From the NCBI RefSeq assembly GCF_002837145.1, contig NZ_NWMV01000019.1:32571-96570 (forward strand): a stretch of DNA of 64,000 nucleotides, written 5' to 3'. Positions 8,602-16,588 of this stretch are shown one piece after another. The translations under genes and the position numbers were made by a program. Numbering within the stretch: the first letter of the stretch is position 1; each line of letters opens with the position of its first letter. This DNA is from Macromonas nakdongensis. Lineage in GTDB: Bacteria > Pseudomonadota > Gammaproteobacteria > Burkholderiales > Burkholderiaceae_C. The notes under the pieces are model-generated. The model made no database searches and was not told where the DNA came from. It was given only the letters and a program-made list of their open reading frames with translations.

Positions 8602-9440
8602 ACGTGAACCGCTGTTTTCTCGCCGGTCTGACCGTGCTGGCCTGGCCGGGCGGGGTGGGGGCGGCCCCTTTCGAGTGCTTGCTGGAGCCGGCGCAAACCG
8701 TCGAAATCCGCAGCGCGGTCGAGGGGCTGGTGCGCCGCATCCACGTCCAGCGTGGGGACGATGTGCGCGCCGGCCAGGTGCTCGTCGAATTGGATGCCTC
8801 GGTCGAGCGTTCGTCCGCGGCTGTCGCCCAATACCGTGCGCAGGCCGAGGGCCGCATTGCCGCTTCCCGAAATCGCATGCAGTACGCCCAGCGCAAGACG
8901 CAGCGCTCCAACGAACTGCACCAGCAGAGTTTCATTTCTGCCCAGGCCCGGGACGAAGCCGAAACCGAGCACAACCTGGCCGAATCCGAACTGAAAGAGG
9001 CGATGGAGAACCGGGAGTTGGCCCGCTTGGAGTACCAGCGCGCCGTCGACCAGTTGAACCAGAAGACCTTGCGCAGCCCTTTCAACGGCATCGTCGTGGA
9101 CCGCATGCTCAACCCGGGTGACCTGGCCGAGGCCGGCAATGGCCGCAAACCCATCCTCAAGCTGGCGCAGATCCACCCGTTGCGGGTTGAGGCCGTGTTG
9201 CCCTTGTCCACCTTTGGCAAATTGCGTCCAGGCATGGTCGGGCAGGTGACCCCGGAAGGTGGGGCGCCCCAGAAAGCCACGATCAAGGTGGTGGACCGGG
9301 TGCTCGACGCGGCCAGTGGCACCTACGGCGTGCGTCTGGAATTGCCCAATCCCCAAGGGCAGTTGCCGGGCGGCATCCGCTGCCAGGTGGAATTCTCCGA
9401 GGTGGGGGGCGGGGGTCCGGTCGCCGCGCGCGTGCGTTGA
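8598..9440 (+). CDS. Periplasmic adaptor, HlyD/RND membrane-fusion family
   Basis: The start ATG shares bases with the SecA-like stop (ATGA). The 280-residue protein opens with a signal peptide of about 22 residues (MNVNRCFLAGLTVLAWPGGVGA), so it is a soluble periplasmic protein. It has the first lipoyl half (RSAVEGLVRRIHVQRGDDVRAGQVLVELD), a helical hairpin of about 80 residues rich in Gln, Arg and Glu (residues 70-155), the second lipoyl half (LRSPFNGIVVDRMLNPGDLAE) and a beta-barrel with a short membrane-proximal part. It lacks the long C-terminal domain of AcrA-type adaptors. It is the last gene of the five-gene cluster; with the two fusion proteins upstream it makes three lipoyl-hairpin proteins in one operon. 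No inner-membrane RND pump or ABC permease is encoded beside it. Confidence 0.85.
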   Translation: MNVNRCFLAGLTVLAWPGGVGAAPFECLLEPAQTVEIRSAVEGLVRRIHVQRGDDVRAGQVLVELDASVERSSAAVAQYRAQAEGRIAASRNRMQYAQRKTQRSNELHQQSFISAQARDEAETEHNLAESELKEAMENRELARLEYQRAVDQLNQKTLRSPFNGIVVDRMLNPGDLAEAGNGRKPILKLAQIHPLRVEAVLPLSTFGKLRPGMVGQVTPEGGAPQKATIKVVDRVLDAASGTYGVRLELPNPQGQLPGGIRCQVEFSEVGGGGPVAARVR

Positions 9441-9448
9441 GGGCGGGG

Positions 9449-9454
9449 TAAAAT
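9449..9454 (+). promoter_or_regulatory. Candidate -10 element (TAAAAT) upstream of dnaB
   Basis: TAAAAT stands alone in a very GC-rich 134-base gap, 120 bases before the dnaB ATG. No good -35 hexamer lies 16-18 bases upstream, so this is only a candidate. It would give dnaB a promoter separate from the export cluster. Confidence 0.3.
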
Positions 9455-9574
9455 CGCAACCCTTTTGCGGGCGCTGCCACTGGCAGTGGTCGGACCTGTG
9501 CGTGCGCCGGCGCCATCACCCCGCCGGTTCTGGCCGCTGCTCAGCCTGTAAGATCGTCCGGCAAGAGGATACCC

Positions 9575-10993
9575 ATGTCAGCCATTTTCCCCCCGGATGA
9601 ACTGGACGCGCACAGCGTGTCCTACAGCGAAGACCGCCAGATCGCCCAGTTGCGCGTGCCCCCGCACTCCATCGAGGCCGAATCCAGCGTGCTCGGTGGC
9701 CTGCTTCTCGACAACGCGGCCTGGGACCGCGTGGCCGACCTGGTCAAGGATTCGGACTGCTACCGCGCCGAACACCAGCTCATTTACGGCGCCATCGCCG
9801 CGCTGATCAACGCCAACAAGCCGGCCGATGTGATCACGGTGTTTGAGCACCTCAGCAGCCAGGGCAAGGCCGACGAGGTCGGTGGCTTGAGCTACCTCAA
9901 CACCCTGGCGCAGTATGTGCCGAGTGCGGCCAACATCCGCCGCTACGCCGAGATCGTGCGCGAGCGCGCCATCCTGCGCAAGCTTATCACTGTGAGCGAC
10001 GAAATCGCCACCAACGCCTTCAACCCCAAGGGCAAGGCGGTGGCCAACATCCTCGACGAAGCCGAGCAGAAGATCTTCAACATCGGCGAAGAGGGCAGCC
10101 GCATGAAGCAGGGCTTCCAGTCCATGGACTCCCTGGTGGTGGACCTGCTCGACCGGGTGCAGGAGATGGCCGACAACCCGAACGACATCACCGGCGTGCC
10201 CACCGGTTTCATCGACCTGGACCGCATGACCGCCGGCTTGCAGGGCGGCGACCTGGTCGTGCTGGCCGCGCGCCCCTCCATGGGCAAGACCGCGTTCGCC
10301 ATCAACATCGCCGAACACGTTGCCCTGAACGAGGGCCTGCCGGTGGCGGTGTTCTCCATGGAAATGGGCGCCGCCCAGCTGGCGGTGCGTATCGTTGGCT
10401 CCATCGGCCGCATCAACCAGGGCCACCTGCGCACCGGCAAGCTGAGCGACGACGAATGGCCGCGCCTGACCGAAGCCATCGAACGGCTGCGCACCGTGTC
10501 GTTGCACATCGACGAAACGCCGGGCCTCACGCCCAGTGAGCTGCGTGCCAACGCCCGCCGCCTGGCGCGCCAGTGCGGCAAGCTGGGCCTGATCGTGGTG
10601 GACTACCTGCAGCTGATGAGCGGCAGCAACAGCGACGGCGAAAACCGCGCCACCGAACTGGGCGAAATTTCCCGGGGCCTGAAGATGCTGGCCAAGGAGC
10701 TGCAGTGCCCGGTGATCGCCTTGTCGCAGCTCAACCGTTCCGTGGAGCAGCGCACCGACAAACGCCCCATGATGTCGGACCTGCGCGAATCCGGCGCCAT
10801 CGAGCAGGACGCGGACATTATCATGTTCATCTACCGCGACGAGTACTACACCAAGGACGCCTGCAAGGAGCCCGGCGTGGCCGAGATCATCATCGGCAAG
10901 CAGCGCAACGGCCCCACGGGCACCGTCAAGCTGGCCTTCCTCAACATGCTCACGCGTTTCGAGAGCCTGGCCGGTTACTCGGACGATTTCTGA
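9575..10993 (+). CDS. dnaB: Replicative DNA helicase DnaB
   Basis: DnaB is the hexameric 5'-3' helicase that unwinds DNA ahead of the replisome and binds primase and the clamp loader. The 472 residues match the family length. The N-terminal domain (about 25-130: PHSIEAESSVLGGLLLDN) precedes a linker helix and the RecA-like domain with ARPSMGKTAFA (Walker A Lys238), VVDYLQLM (Walker B), SQLNRSVEQR and DLRESGAIEQDADII. The ATG at 9575 follows an AAGAGGA ribosome site. In many Burkholderiales dnaB follows the rpsR-rplI ribosomal genes; here the export cluster is directly upstream, so that cluster may be an insertion in this spot (inference). The gene ends at a strong bidirectional terminator facing the PhoH-type gene. 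Confidence 0.97.
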   Translation: MSAIFPPDELDAHSVSYSEDRQIAQLRVPPHSIEAESSVLGGLLLDNAAWDRVADLVKDSDCYRAEHQLIYGAIAALINANKPADVITVFEHLSSQGKADEVGGLSYLNTLAQYVPSAANIRRYAEIVRERAILRKLITVSDEIATNAFNPKGKAVANILDEAEQKIFNIGEEGSRMKQGFQSMDSLVVDLLDRVQEMADNPNDITGVPTGFIDLDRMTAGLQGGDLVVLAARPSMGKTAFAINIAEHVALNEGLPVAVFSMEMGAAQLAVRIVGSIGRINQGHLRTGKLSDDEWPRLTEAIERLRTVSLHIDETPGLTPSELRANARRLARQCGKLGLIVVDYLQLMSGSNSDGENRATELGEISRGLKMLAKELQCPVIALSQLNRSVEQRTDKRPMMSDLRESGAIEQDADIIMFIYRDEYYTKDACKEPGVAEIIIGKQRNGPTGTVKLAFLNMLTRFESLAGYSDDF

Positions 10994-11018
10994 TCACCAG
11001 CCCGGCCGGATGCAGAAA

Positions 11019-11049
11019 AAAAATCCCGGGCTTCGTGCCCGGGATTTTT
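11019..11049. terminator. Bidirectional rho-independent terminator between dnaB and the PhoH-type gene
   Basis: A CCCGGGC/GCCCGGG stem (11025-11031 with 11037-11043) has a TTCGT loop and is flanked by an A-tract on the left and a T-tract on the right. It therefore works as a terminator on either strand and serves both converging genes. Confidence 0.9.
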
Positions 11050-11068
11050 GTTGTGACAACGGGCGCGC

Positions 11069-12796
11069 TCAGAGCACGTCGCTGGCAAAGTCCGCCAGGC
11101 GCGAGCGTTCGCCGCGCGCCAGGGTGATGTGCCCGCCGTGCGGCCAGCCCTTGAAGCGGTCCACCGCGTAGGTCAGGCCGCTGGAGCCTTCGGTCAGGTA
11201 GGGCGTGTCGATCTGCGCCAGGTTGCCCATGCAAATGATCTTGGTGCCGGGGCCGGCGCGGGTGATCAGCGTCTTCATCTGCTTGGGCGTCAGGTTCTGC
11301 GCCTCGTCGATGATGACGTACTTGTTCATGAAGGTGCGCCCGCGCATGAAGTTCATGCTCTTGACCTTGATGCGGCTGCGCACCAGTTCGTTGGTGGCCG
11401 CGCGCCCCCATTCGCCGGCGTTGCCGCCGTCGCCCTTGGCCAGGAACTCCAGGTTGTCGTCGAGCGCGCCCATCCAGGGGCCCATTTTTTCTTCCTCGGT
11501 GCCGGGCAGAAAGCCGATGTCCTCGCCCACGCTCACGGTGGCGCGGGTCATGATGATCTCGGTGTAGCGGCGCTCGTCCAGCACCTGGGTCAGACCGGCG
11601 GCCAAGGCCATCAGGGTTTTGCCGGTGCCGGCGGTGCCGGCCAGGGTGACGAAGTCGACCTCGGGGTCGAGCAGCAGGTTGAGCGCAAAGTTCTGCTCGC
11701 GGTTGCGGCTGGTCACGCCCCACACCGCGTTTTTCAGGTGGGTGTAGTCCTTCAGGGTCTTGAGCACGGCGGTCTTGCCGCGCACCTCGGTCACGCGCGC
11801 GTACAGCGGCGGCTCGCCCGGTGCCTCAAAGTAGACAAACTGGTTGATCACCATCTGCTCGGCGATCGGCCCGCCGATGCGGTAGAAGGTGTGGCCGCCC
11901 TGTTGCCAGCTTTCGATGGTCTTGCTTTGGCGCGTCCAGAAGTCGGGCGGCAGGGGCAGGGCGCCGGTGTAGAGCAGTTCGTCGTCGTCCAGCGCCTTGT
12001 CGTTCTGGTAGTCCTCGGCGGCCAGGCCCAGGGCGCGGGCCTTGATGCGCATGTTGATGTCCTTGGACACCAGCACCACCTCGCGGCCGGGGTGTTTGTC
12101 GGTCAGGGCCTGCACCACACCCAGGATTTGGTTGTCGGCCTTGCCTTGCGGCAGGCCGGTGGGCAGGGTGTTGCTCAGCGGTTCGGTCTGGAAGAAGAGC
12201 AGGCCGCTGGCGTCCTTGTTGCCCAGGGCGGCCAGGGGCAGGCCCTGGGTCATGTCGCCGCCGTTGTGCGCGGCCAGGCTGTCCAGCGAGCGGCTGGCCT
12301 GGCGCGCGTTGCGGGCCACTTCGCTCATGCCCTTCTTGTTGCTGTCCAGTTCTTCCAACACGATCATCGGCAGGTAGATGTCGTGTTCCTCGAAACGGAA
12401 CAGGCTGATCGGGTCGTGCATCAGCACGTTGGTGTCGAGCACGAACAGGCGCTTGGGCCCGCTGGCGACCGGGGCCGTTTTGCGCTTGGGCTTGGCCGCG
12501 GCTTTGGGGCGGGGCGTGGGCGGTATCCGGGCAACGGCCGGTGCGGTCACCGCGGTGGGCACGGTCGGTGCTGCACTGGCCACGACCGGCATCGCCACGG
12601 TCTTGGCGCTGCCGGCGCTGGGGGCCTTGACCGTTTTCGCCGGCCGGCGTGTGGCTGGGGGGGCGGGTGGGGCCTCGGCCACAGGGGGCGATACGGCCGC
12701 AGGTGTGCTGATGACGGCGGTCTGGGCGGCGTCGCTCAGGGCGCTGGGCTGGACGCGGGCGGCTTTGCGGTTGGGAGCGGGAGGCAGGGGGGGCAT
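11069..12796 (-). CDS. PIN domain - PhoH-type ATPase (YlaK-like)
   Basis: The 575-residue protein joins an N-terminal Ala/Pro/Val-rich tail (about 1-115, probably disordered), a PIN nuclease domain (about 116-255, with LFVLDTNVLMHDP and the acidic ligands D121 and EELD), a middle beta domain and a PhoH P-loop ATPase (about 345-575). The ATPase has GTAGTGKTLMALAAG as Walker A near residue 390, a TRATVSVGEDIGFLPG block and DEAQN as Walker B. PIN-PhoH proteins are ATP-dependent RNA-unwinding ribonucleases in the species where they have been tested; the cellular targets are not known. The gene converges with dnaB and has its own promoter region between 12797 and the terminator of the bcp gene. 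Confidence 0.9.
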   Translation of the reverse strand: MPPLPPAPNRKAARVQPSALSDAAQTAVISTPAAVSPPVAEAPPAPPATRRPAKTVKAPSAGSAKTVAMPVVASAAPTVPTAVTAPAVARIPPTPRPKAAAKPKRKTAPVASGPKRLFVLDTNVLMHDPISLFRFEEHDIYLPMIVLEELDSNKKGMSEVARNARQASRSLDSLAAHNGGDMTQGLPLAALGNKDASGLLFFQTEPLSNTLPTGLPQGKADNQILGVVQALTDKHPGREVVLVSKDINMRIKARALGLAAEDYQNDKALDDDELLYTGALPLPPDFWTRQSKTIESWQQGGHTFYRIGGPIAEQMVINQFVYFEAPGEPPLYARVTEVRGKTAVLKTLKDYTHLKNAVWGVTSRNREQNFALNLLLDPEVDFVTLAGTAGTGKTLMALAAGLTQVLDERRYTEIIMTRATVSVGEDIGFLPGTEEEKMGPWMGALDDNLEFLAKGDGGNAGEWGRAATNELVRSRIKVKSMNFMRGRTFMNKYVIIDEAQNLTPKQMKTLITRAGPGTKIICMGNLAQIDTPYLTEGSSGLTYAVDRFKGWPHGGHITLARGERSRLADFASDVL

Positions 12797-12830
12797 GTGC
12801 GTGAGCGGGTGTCGCGTGGGCAGGGACCAG

Positions 12831-12864
12831 AAAACAAAAAGCCGCCAGGGGTCACCGGGCGGCT
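12831..12864 (-). terminator. Rho-independent terminator of the bcp gene
   Basis: Read on the minus strand, AGCCGCC and GGCGGCT (12864-12858 and 12846-12840) form a perfect 7-bp stem with an 11-base loop, followed by TTTTTGTTTT. It lies about 90 bases after the bcp stop and insulates the PhoH-type gene downstream. Confidence 0.85.
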
Positions 12865-12952
12865 GCTTGGATTGTGCGGGGGTGTTGCGGTTGAAAACTC
12901 AAAAGCATGAGTTCATTATGCACCACCCTCCGCGGGGTTCCGGACCTGGCGG

Positions 12953-13429
12953 TCAGGCGGCTTTTTTCAGCATTTTCACGGCCTTGAGCACCTCTTCGAC
13001 GTGGCCGGGCACCTTGAGTCCGCGCCATTCCTGCAACAGGATGCCGTCGGGGCCGATCAGGAAGGTGCTGCGCTCGATGCCCTTGACCTTCTTGCCGTAC
13101 ATGATCTTGTTCTTGACCACGCCGAACATGTGGCACATCTTTTCTTCGGTGTCGGCGATCAGCTCGAAGGGCAGTTCGAGCTTGGCCTTGAAGTCGTTGT
13201 GCGAATTCATGTTGTCGCGCGACACGCCGAACACCTGGGCGCCGGCTTTTTCAAAGTCCTTGTACTTGTCGCGGAACTGCATGGCCTCGGTGGTGCAACC
13301 GGGCGTGTTGTCCTTGGGGTAAAAATACAGAATAACGGTTTGACCCTGGTGCGATTGGTTGGTGACCTTCACACCGCCGGTGGCGTTGGCTTCGAATTCA
13401 GGAATGGGTTTGTTGACAACAACGGCCAT
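12953..13429 (-). CDS. bcp: Thioredoxin-dependent thiol peroxidase, Bcp/PrxQ family
   Basis: This 158-residue cytosolic peroxiredoxin reduces H2O2 and organic hydroperoxides. The peroxidatic Cys is in NTPGCTTEAM, followed by FGVSRDNMNSH. The position five residues after it, which is the resolving Cys in E. coli Bcp, is Met here, and no other Cys suits that role apart from one in KMCHMFG far downstream. This suggests a one-Cys mechanism or an atypical partner. I chose the Met of MAVVVNKPIPEF (13429) as start because it matches the family's N-terminus; the frame stays open for 25 codons upstream. It has its own terminator downstream. Confidence 0.93.
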   Translation of the reverse strand: MAVVVNKPIPEFEANATGGVKVTNQSHQGQTVILYFYPKDNTPGCTTEAMQFRDKYKDFEKAGAQVFGVSRDNMNSHNDFKAKLELPFELIADTEEKMCHMFGVVKNKIMYGKKVKGIERSTFLIGPDGILLQEWRGLKVPGHVEEVLKAVKMLKKAA

Positions 13430-13559
13430 GAAGCGGATCCCCTGCGTGGTTGGTGGGCAACGTGGGCGCTCGTGGGAGCGCCCGCTGGGGCGATGCTGTG
13501 TCAATCGCCCCGGGTTGCCAGGCGGAAACTGCTATTTTACCCGCAAGCTTGAAGCAAGG

Positions 13560-13943
13560 CTATCCAGCTGTCGCCGGCTCGACCAGAAGGGCGACCACAA
13601 CGCGCCGGCCTTCGCCGGCCAGGATGTTGTAGGTGCGGGCCGCGGCCATGGTGTCCATGGTTTCCACACCGATGCCTTTTTCAATCAGGGGGCGCAGCAG
13701 GGCGGGGGCGGGAAAGCGCAGCCGGGCACCGCTGCCGTAGATGACGAGTTCGGGGCCGTCTTCGGCCAGTCGGGCGAAGTGTTCGGCGGTGAGTTCGGCG
13801 GCGCTGGCGCAGACCCAGTCGCTGAGCCGACCCTGCGAGCTGACCACCACGCTGCGTTCGTGCCGCTGGCCGTTGACCGCCACCCAGCCGGGGCCGTGGG
13901 CGGTGATGGACAGGGTGTCCATGCGGTCGGGTTGGAGCTTCAT
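13560..13943 (-). CDS. Mth938-like domain protein (DUF498 family)
   Basis: The chosen start (13943, MKLQPDRMDTLSITAHG) gives 127 residues, the usual size of this small alpha/beta family. Family landmarks are GWVAVNG, VVVSSQGRLSDW, ELVIYGSGARLRFPAP and GIGVETMDTMAAARTYNIL near the C-terminus. The function in bacteria is unknown; the human relative NDUFAF3 helps assemble respiratory complex I. It is divergent from alaA, with 54 bases between the starts. An upstream in-frame Met at 13985 is possible but would extend the protein into the shared promoter region. Confidence 0.88.
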   Translation of the reverse strand: MKLQPDRMDTLSITAHGPGWVAVNGQRHERSVVVSSQGRLSDWVCASAAELTAEHFARLAEDGPELVIYGSGARLRFPAPALLRPLIEKGIGVETMDTMAAARTYNILAGEGRRVVVALLVEPATAG

Positions 13944-13997
13944 CGTCGGGGTCCGGGAAAAGTGTGGTGAAATTATAGGTTTCACCTCAGAGCTGCC

Positions 13998-15230
13998 ATG
14001 TTAGCCCCCTCCATTCAAAAATCCGCCAAGCTGGCCAATGTCTGTTACGACATCCGGGGGCCCGTGTTGGACAAGGCGCGAGCGATGGAGGAAGAAGGCC
14101 ACAAGATCATCAAGCTCAACATCGGCAACCTGGCGGTGTTCGGGCTGGAGCCGCCGGACGAGATCTTGCAGGACATGATCCGCAACCTGCCGAACGCGGC
14201 CGGTTACACCGACAGCAAGGGCCTGTTCGCGCCGCGCAAGTCGGTGGTGCACTACACCCAGGAAAAACGCATCGCCGGCGTGACGGTGGACGACGTGTAC
14301 CTCGGCAACGGCGCCAGCGAGCTGATCACCATGAGCATGAACGCCCTGCTGAACGCGGGCGACGAAATCCTGGTGCCGGCGCCCGACTACCCGCTGTGGA
14401 CGGCGTCGGTGTCGCTGTCCGGTGGCACACCGGTGCACTACATGTGTGACGAAGGTGCCGGCTGGACGCCGGACATTGCCGACATCGAGCGCAAGATCAC
14501 GTCCCACACCAAGGGCATCGTCATCATCAACCCCAACAACCCGACCGGTGCCCTGTACCCGGACGAGGTGTTGCGCGCGATCGTGGACCTGGCACGCAAG
14601 CACGACCTGATCGTGTTCGCAGACGAAATCTACGACAAGGTGCTGTACGACGGCCACACGCACACCTCCATCGCCTCGCTGGCCGAGGACGTGCTGTTCG
14701 TCACCTTCAACGGTCTCTCCAAGAATTACCGCAGTTGCGGCTACCGCGCCGGCTGGATGATCGTGTCGGGCGACAAGCGCCGCGCCAAGGACTACATCGA
14801 GGGCCTGAACATGCTGGCTTCGATGCGCCTGTGCGCCAACACGCCGGGGCAACTGGCCATCCAGACCGCGCTGGGTGGCTACCAGAGCATCAACGACTTG
14901 GTCGCGCCCGGAGGCCGGCTGTGCCGCCAGCGCGATCTGGCGCACAAGCTGCTGACCGACATCCCGGGCGTGACCTGCGTCAAGCCCAAGGCCGCGCTCT
15001 ACATGTTCCCGCGCCTTGACCCGCAGATGTACCCCATCGCCGACGACCAGCAGTTCGCCTACGAGTTGCTGGCCGAGGAAAAGGTGTTGATCGTGCAGGG
15101 CACGGGCTTCAACTACCCGACGCCGGACCACTTCCGCCTGGTGTTCCTGCCGCACGAGGACGACCTGGCCGATGCCGTGGGCCGCATCGCCCGCTTCCTG
15201 GGGCACTACCGCAAGCGCCACGGCACCTGA
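13998..15230 (+). CDS. alaA: Glutamate-pyruvate aminotransferase AlaA
   Basis: This 410-residue fold-type I, PLP-dependent enzyme makes alanine from pyruvate using glutamate. It follows E. coli AlaA closely: KLANVCYDIRGPVLDKA, IIKLNIGN, GYTDSKGLF, VPAPDYPLWTAAV-like block, INPNNPTGALY, and the Schiff-base Lys242 in FNGLSKNYR, then LNMLASMRLCANTPGQ. The ATG at 13998 is preceded by a TATAGG-like box and starts 54 bases from the divergent Mth938-like gene. It stands 47 bases before hom and may be co-transcribed with hom and thrC, giving an amino-acid biosynthesis run. Confidence 0.95.
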   Translation: MLAPSIQKSAKLANVCYDIRGPVLDKARAMEEEGHKIIKLNIGNLAVFGLEPPDEILQDMIRNLPNAAGYTDSKGLFAPRKSVVHYTQEKRIAGVTVDDVYLGNGASELITMSMNALLNAGDEILVPAPDYPLWTASVSLSGGTPVHYMCDEGAGWTPDIADIERKITSHTKGIVIINPNNPTGALYPDEVLRAIVDLARKHDLIVFADEIYDKVLYDGHTHTSIASLAEDVLFVTFNGLSKNYRSCGYRAGWMIVSGDKRRAKDYIEGLNMLASMRLCANTPGQLAIQTALGGYQSINDLVAPGGRLCRQRDLAHKLLTDIPGVTCVKPKAALYMFPRLDPQMYPIADDQQFAYELLAEEKVLIVQGTGFNYPTPDHFRLVFLPHEDDLADAVGRIARFLGHYRKRHGT

Positions 15231-15277
15231 GCCGCTGGCCCCACCGTTACCCGTTTTTTGACCGAGAACCGACCGAT

Positions 15278-16588
15278 ATGAAACCGATTCAAGTGGGCCT
15301 GCTGGGCATTGGCACCGTGGGCAGCGGCACCTTCAACGTGCTCAAGCGCAACCAGGAAGAAATCACCCGCCGCGCCGGCCGTGGCATTGAAATCACCATG
15401 GTCGCCGACCTGGACGTGGCGCGTGCCCAAGCGGTGGTGGGCGCGGGCGTGCAGGTGGTGAACGACGCGCGTGCCGTGATCGCCAACCCCGATATCGACA
15501 TCGTGATCGAGCTGATCGGTGGCTACGGCATCGCCAAGGCGCTGGTGCTGGAGGCGATCGCCGCCGGCAAGCACGTGGTCACCGCCAACAAGGCGCTGCT
15601 GGCCGTGCACGGCACCGAAATTTTCGCCGCGGCGCAGGCCAAGGGCGTGATGGTGGCGTTCGAAGCCGCCGTGGCCGGGGGCATCCCCATCATCAAGGCG
15701 CTGCGCGAAGGCCTGACCGCCAACCAGATCCAGTGGGTGGCCGGCATCATCAATGGCACCACCAACTTCATCCTGTCCGAAATGCGCGACAAGGGCCTGG
15801 ACTTTGACGTGGTGCTGAAAGAGGCTCAACGCCTGGGCTACGCCGAAGCCGACCCGACCTTTGACATCGAAGGCGTGGACGCCGCACACAAAGCCACGCT
15901 GATGAGCGCCATCGCCTACGGCATCCCGGTGCAGTTCGACAAGGCCTATGTGGAAGGCATCACCCAGTTGGGCGCGGCCGACATCAAGTACGCCGAGCAA
16001 CTGGGCTACCGCATCAAGCTGCTGGGCATTGCCAAGCGCGCCGCCAAGGGCATCGAACTGCGCGTGCACCCGACCCTGGTGCCGGCCAAGCGCCTGATCG
16101 CCAACGTCGAAGGCGCCATGAACGCCGTGATGGTGCAGGGCGACGCCGTGGGCACCACGCTGTACTACGGCAAGGGCGCTGGCAGCGAGCCCACCGCCAG
16201 CGCGGTGATCGCCGACCTGGTGGACATCACCCGCCTGCACACCGCCGACCCGCAGAACCGTGTGCCGCACCTGGCCTTCCAGCCGGGCGCCCTGAGCGAC
16301 CTGCCGGTGCTGCCGATGAGCGAGGTGGTGACGAGCTACTACCTGCGCCTGCGCGTGGCCGATCAGGCTGGCGTGCTGGCCACGGTGACTGGCATCCTGG
16401 GCCAGGCCGGCATCAGCATCGACGCGGTGCTGCAGCGCGAAGCCGCCGAGGGCGAGAACCAGACCGACGTGATCATCCTGACCCACGGCACCCGCGAAGG
16501 CAGCATGGACGCCGCCATCGCCCAGATGCAGGCGCTGCCCACCGTGCTGGCGCCCATCACCCGCATCCGCAAGGAGGAACTGGCGTAA
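15278..16588 (+). CDS. hom: Homoserine dehydrogenase
   Basis: Hom reduces aspartate semialdehyde to homoserine with NAD(P)H, the branch step to threonine and methionine. Its 436 residues show the Rossmann motif VGLLGIGTVGSG at the start, the catalytic-domain block GGIPIIKALREGL with AGIINGTTNFIL, the EADPTFDIEGVDAAHK stretch and a C-terminal ACT domain (about 355-436: LRLRVADQAGVLATVTGIL) that usually mediates threonine feedback. The last base of its stop overlaps the thrC start (TAATG), so the two are translationally coupled. No thr-leader attenuator is visible in the 47 bases upstream. Confidence 0.97.
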   Translation: MKPIQVGLLGIGTVGSGTFNVLKRNQEEITRRAGRGIEITMVADLDVARAQAVVGAGVQVVNDARAVIANPDIDIVIELIGGYGIAKALVLEAIAAGKHVVTANKALLAVHGTEIFAAAQAKGVMVAFEAAVAGGIPIIKALREGLTANQIQWVAGIINGTTNFILSEMRDKGLDFDVVLKEAQRLGYAEADPTFDIEGVDAAHKATLMSAIAYGIPVQFDKAYVEGITQLGAADIKYAEQLGYRIKLLGIAKRAAKGIELRVHPTLVPAKRLIANVEGAMNAVMVQGDAVGTTLYYGKGAGSEPTASAVIADLVDITRLHTADPQNRVPHLAFQPGALSDLPVLPMSEVVTSYYLRLRVADQAGVLATVTGILGQAGISIDAVLQREAAEGENQTDVIILTHGTREGSMDAAIAQMQALPTVLAPITRIRKEELA

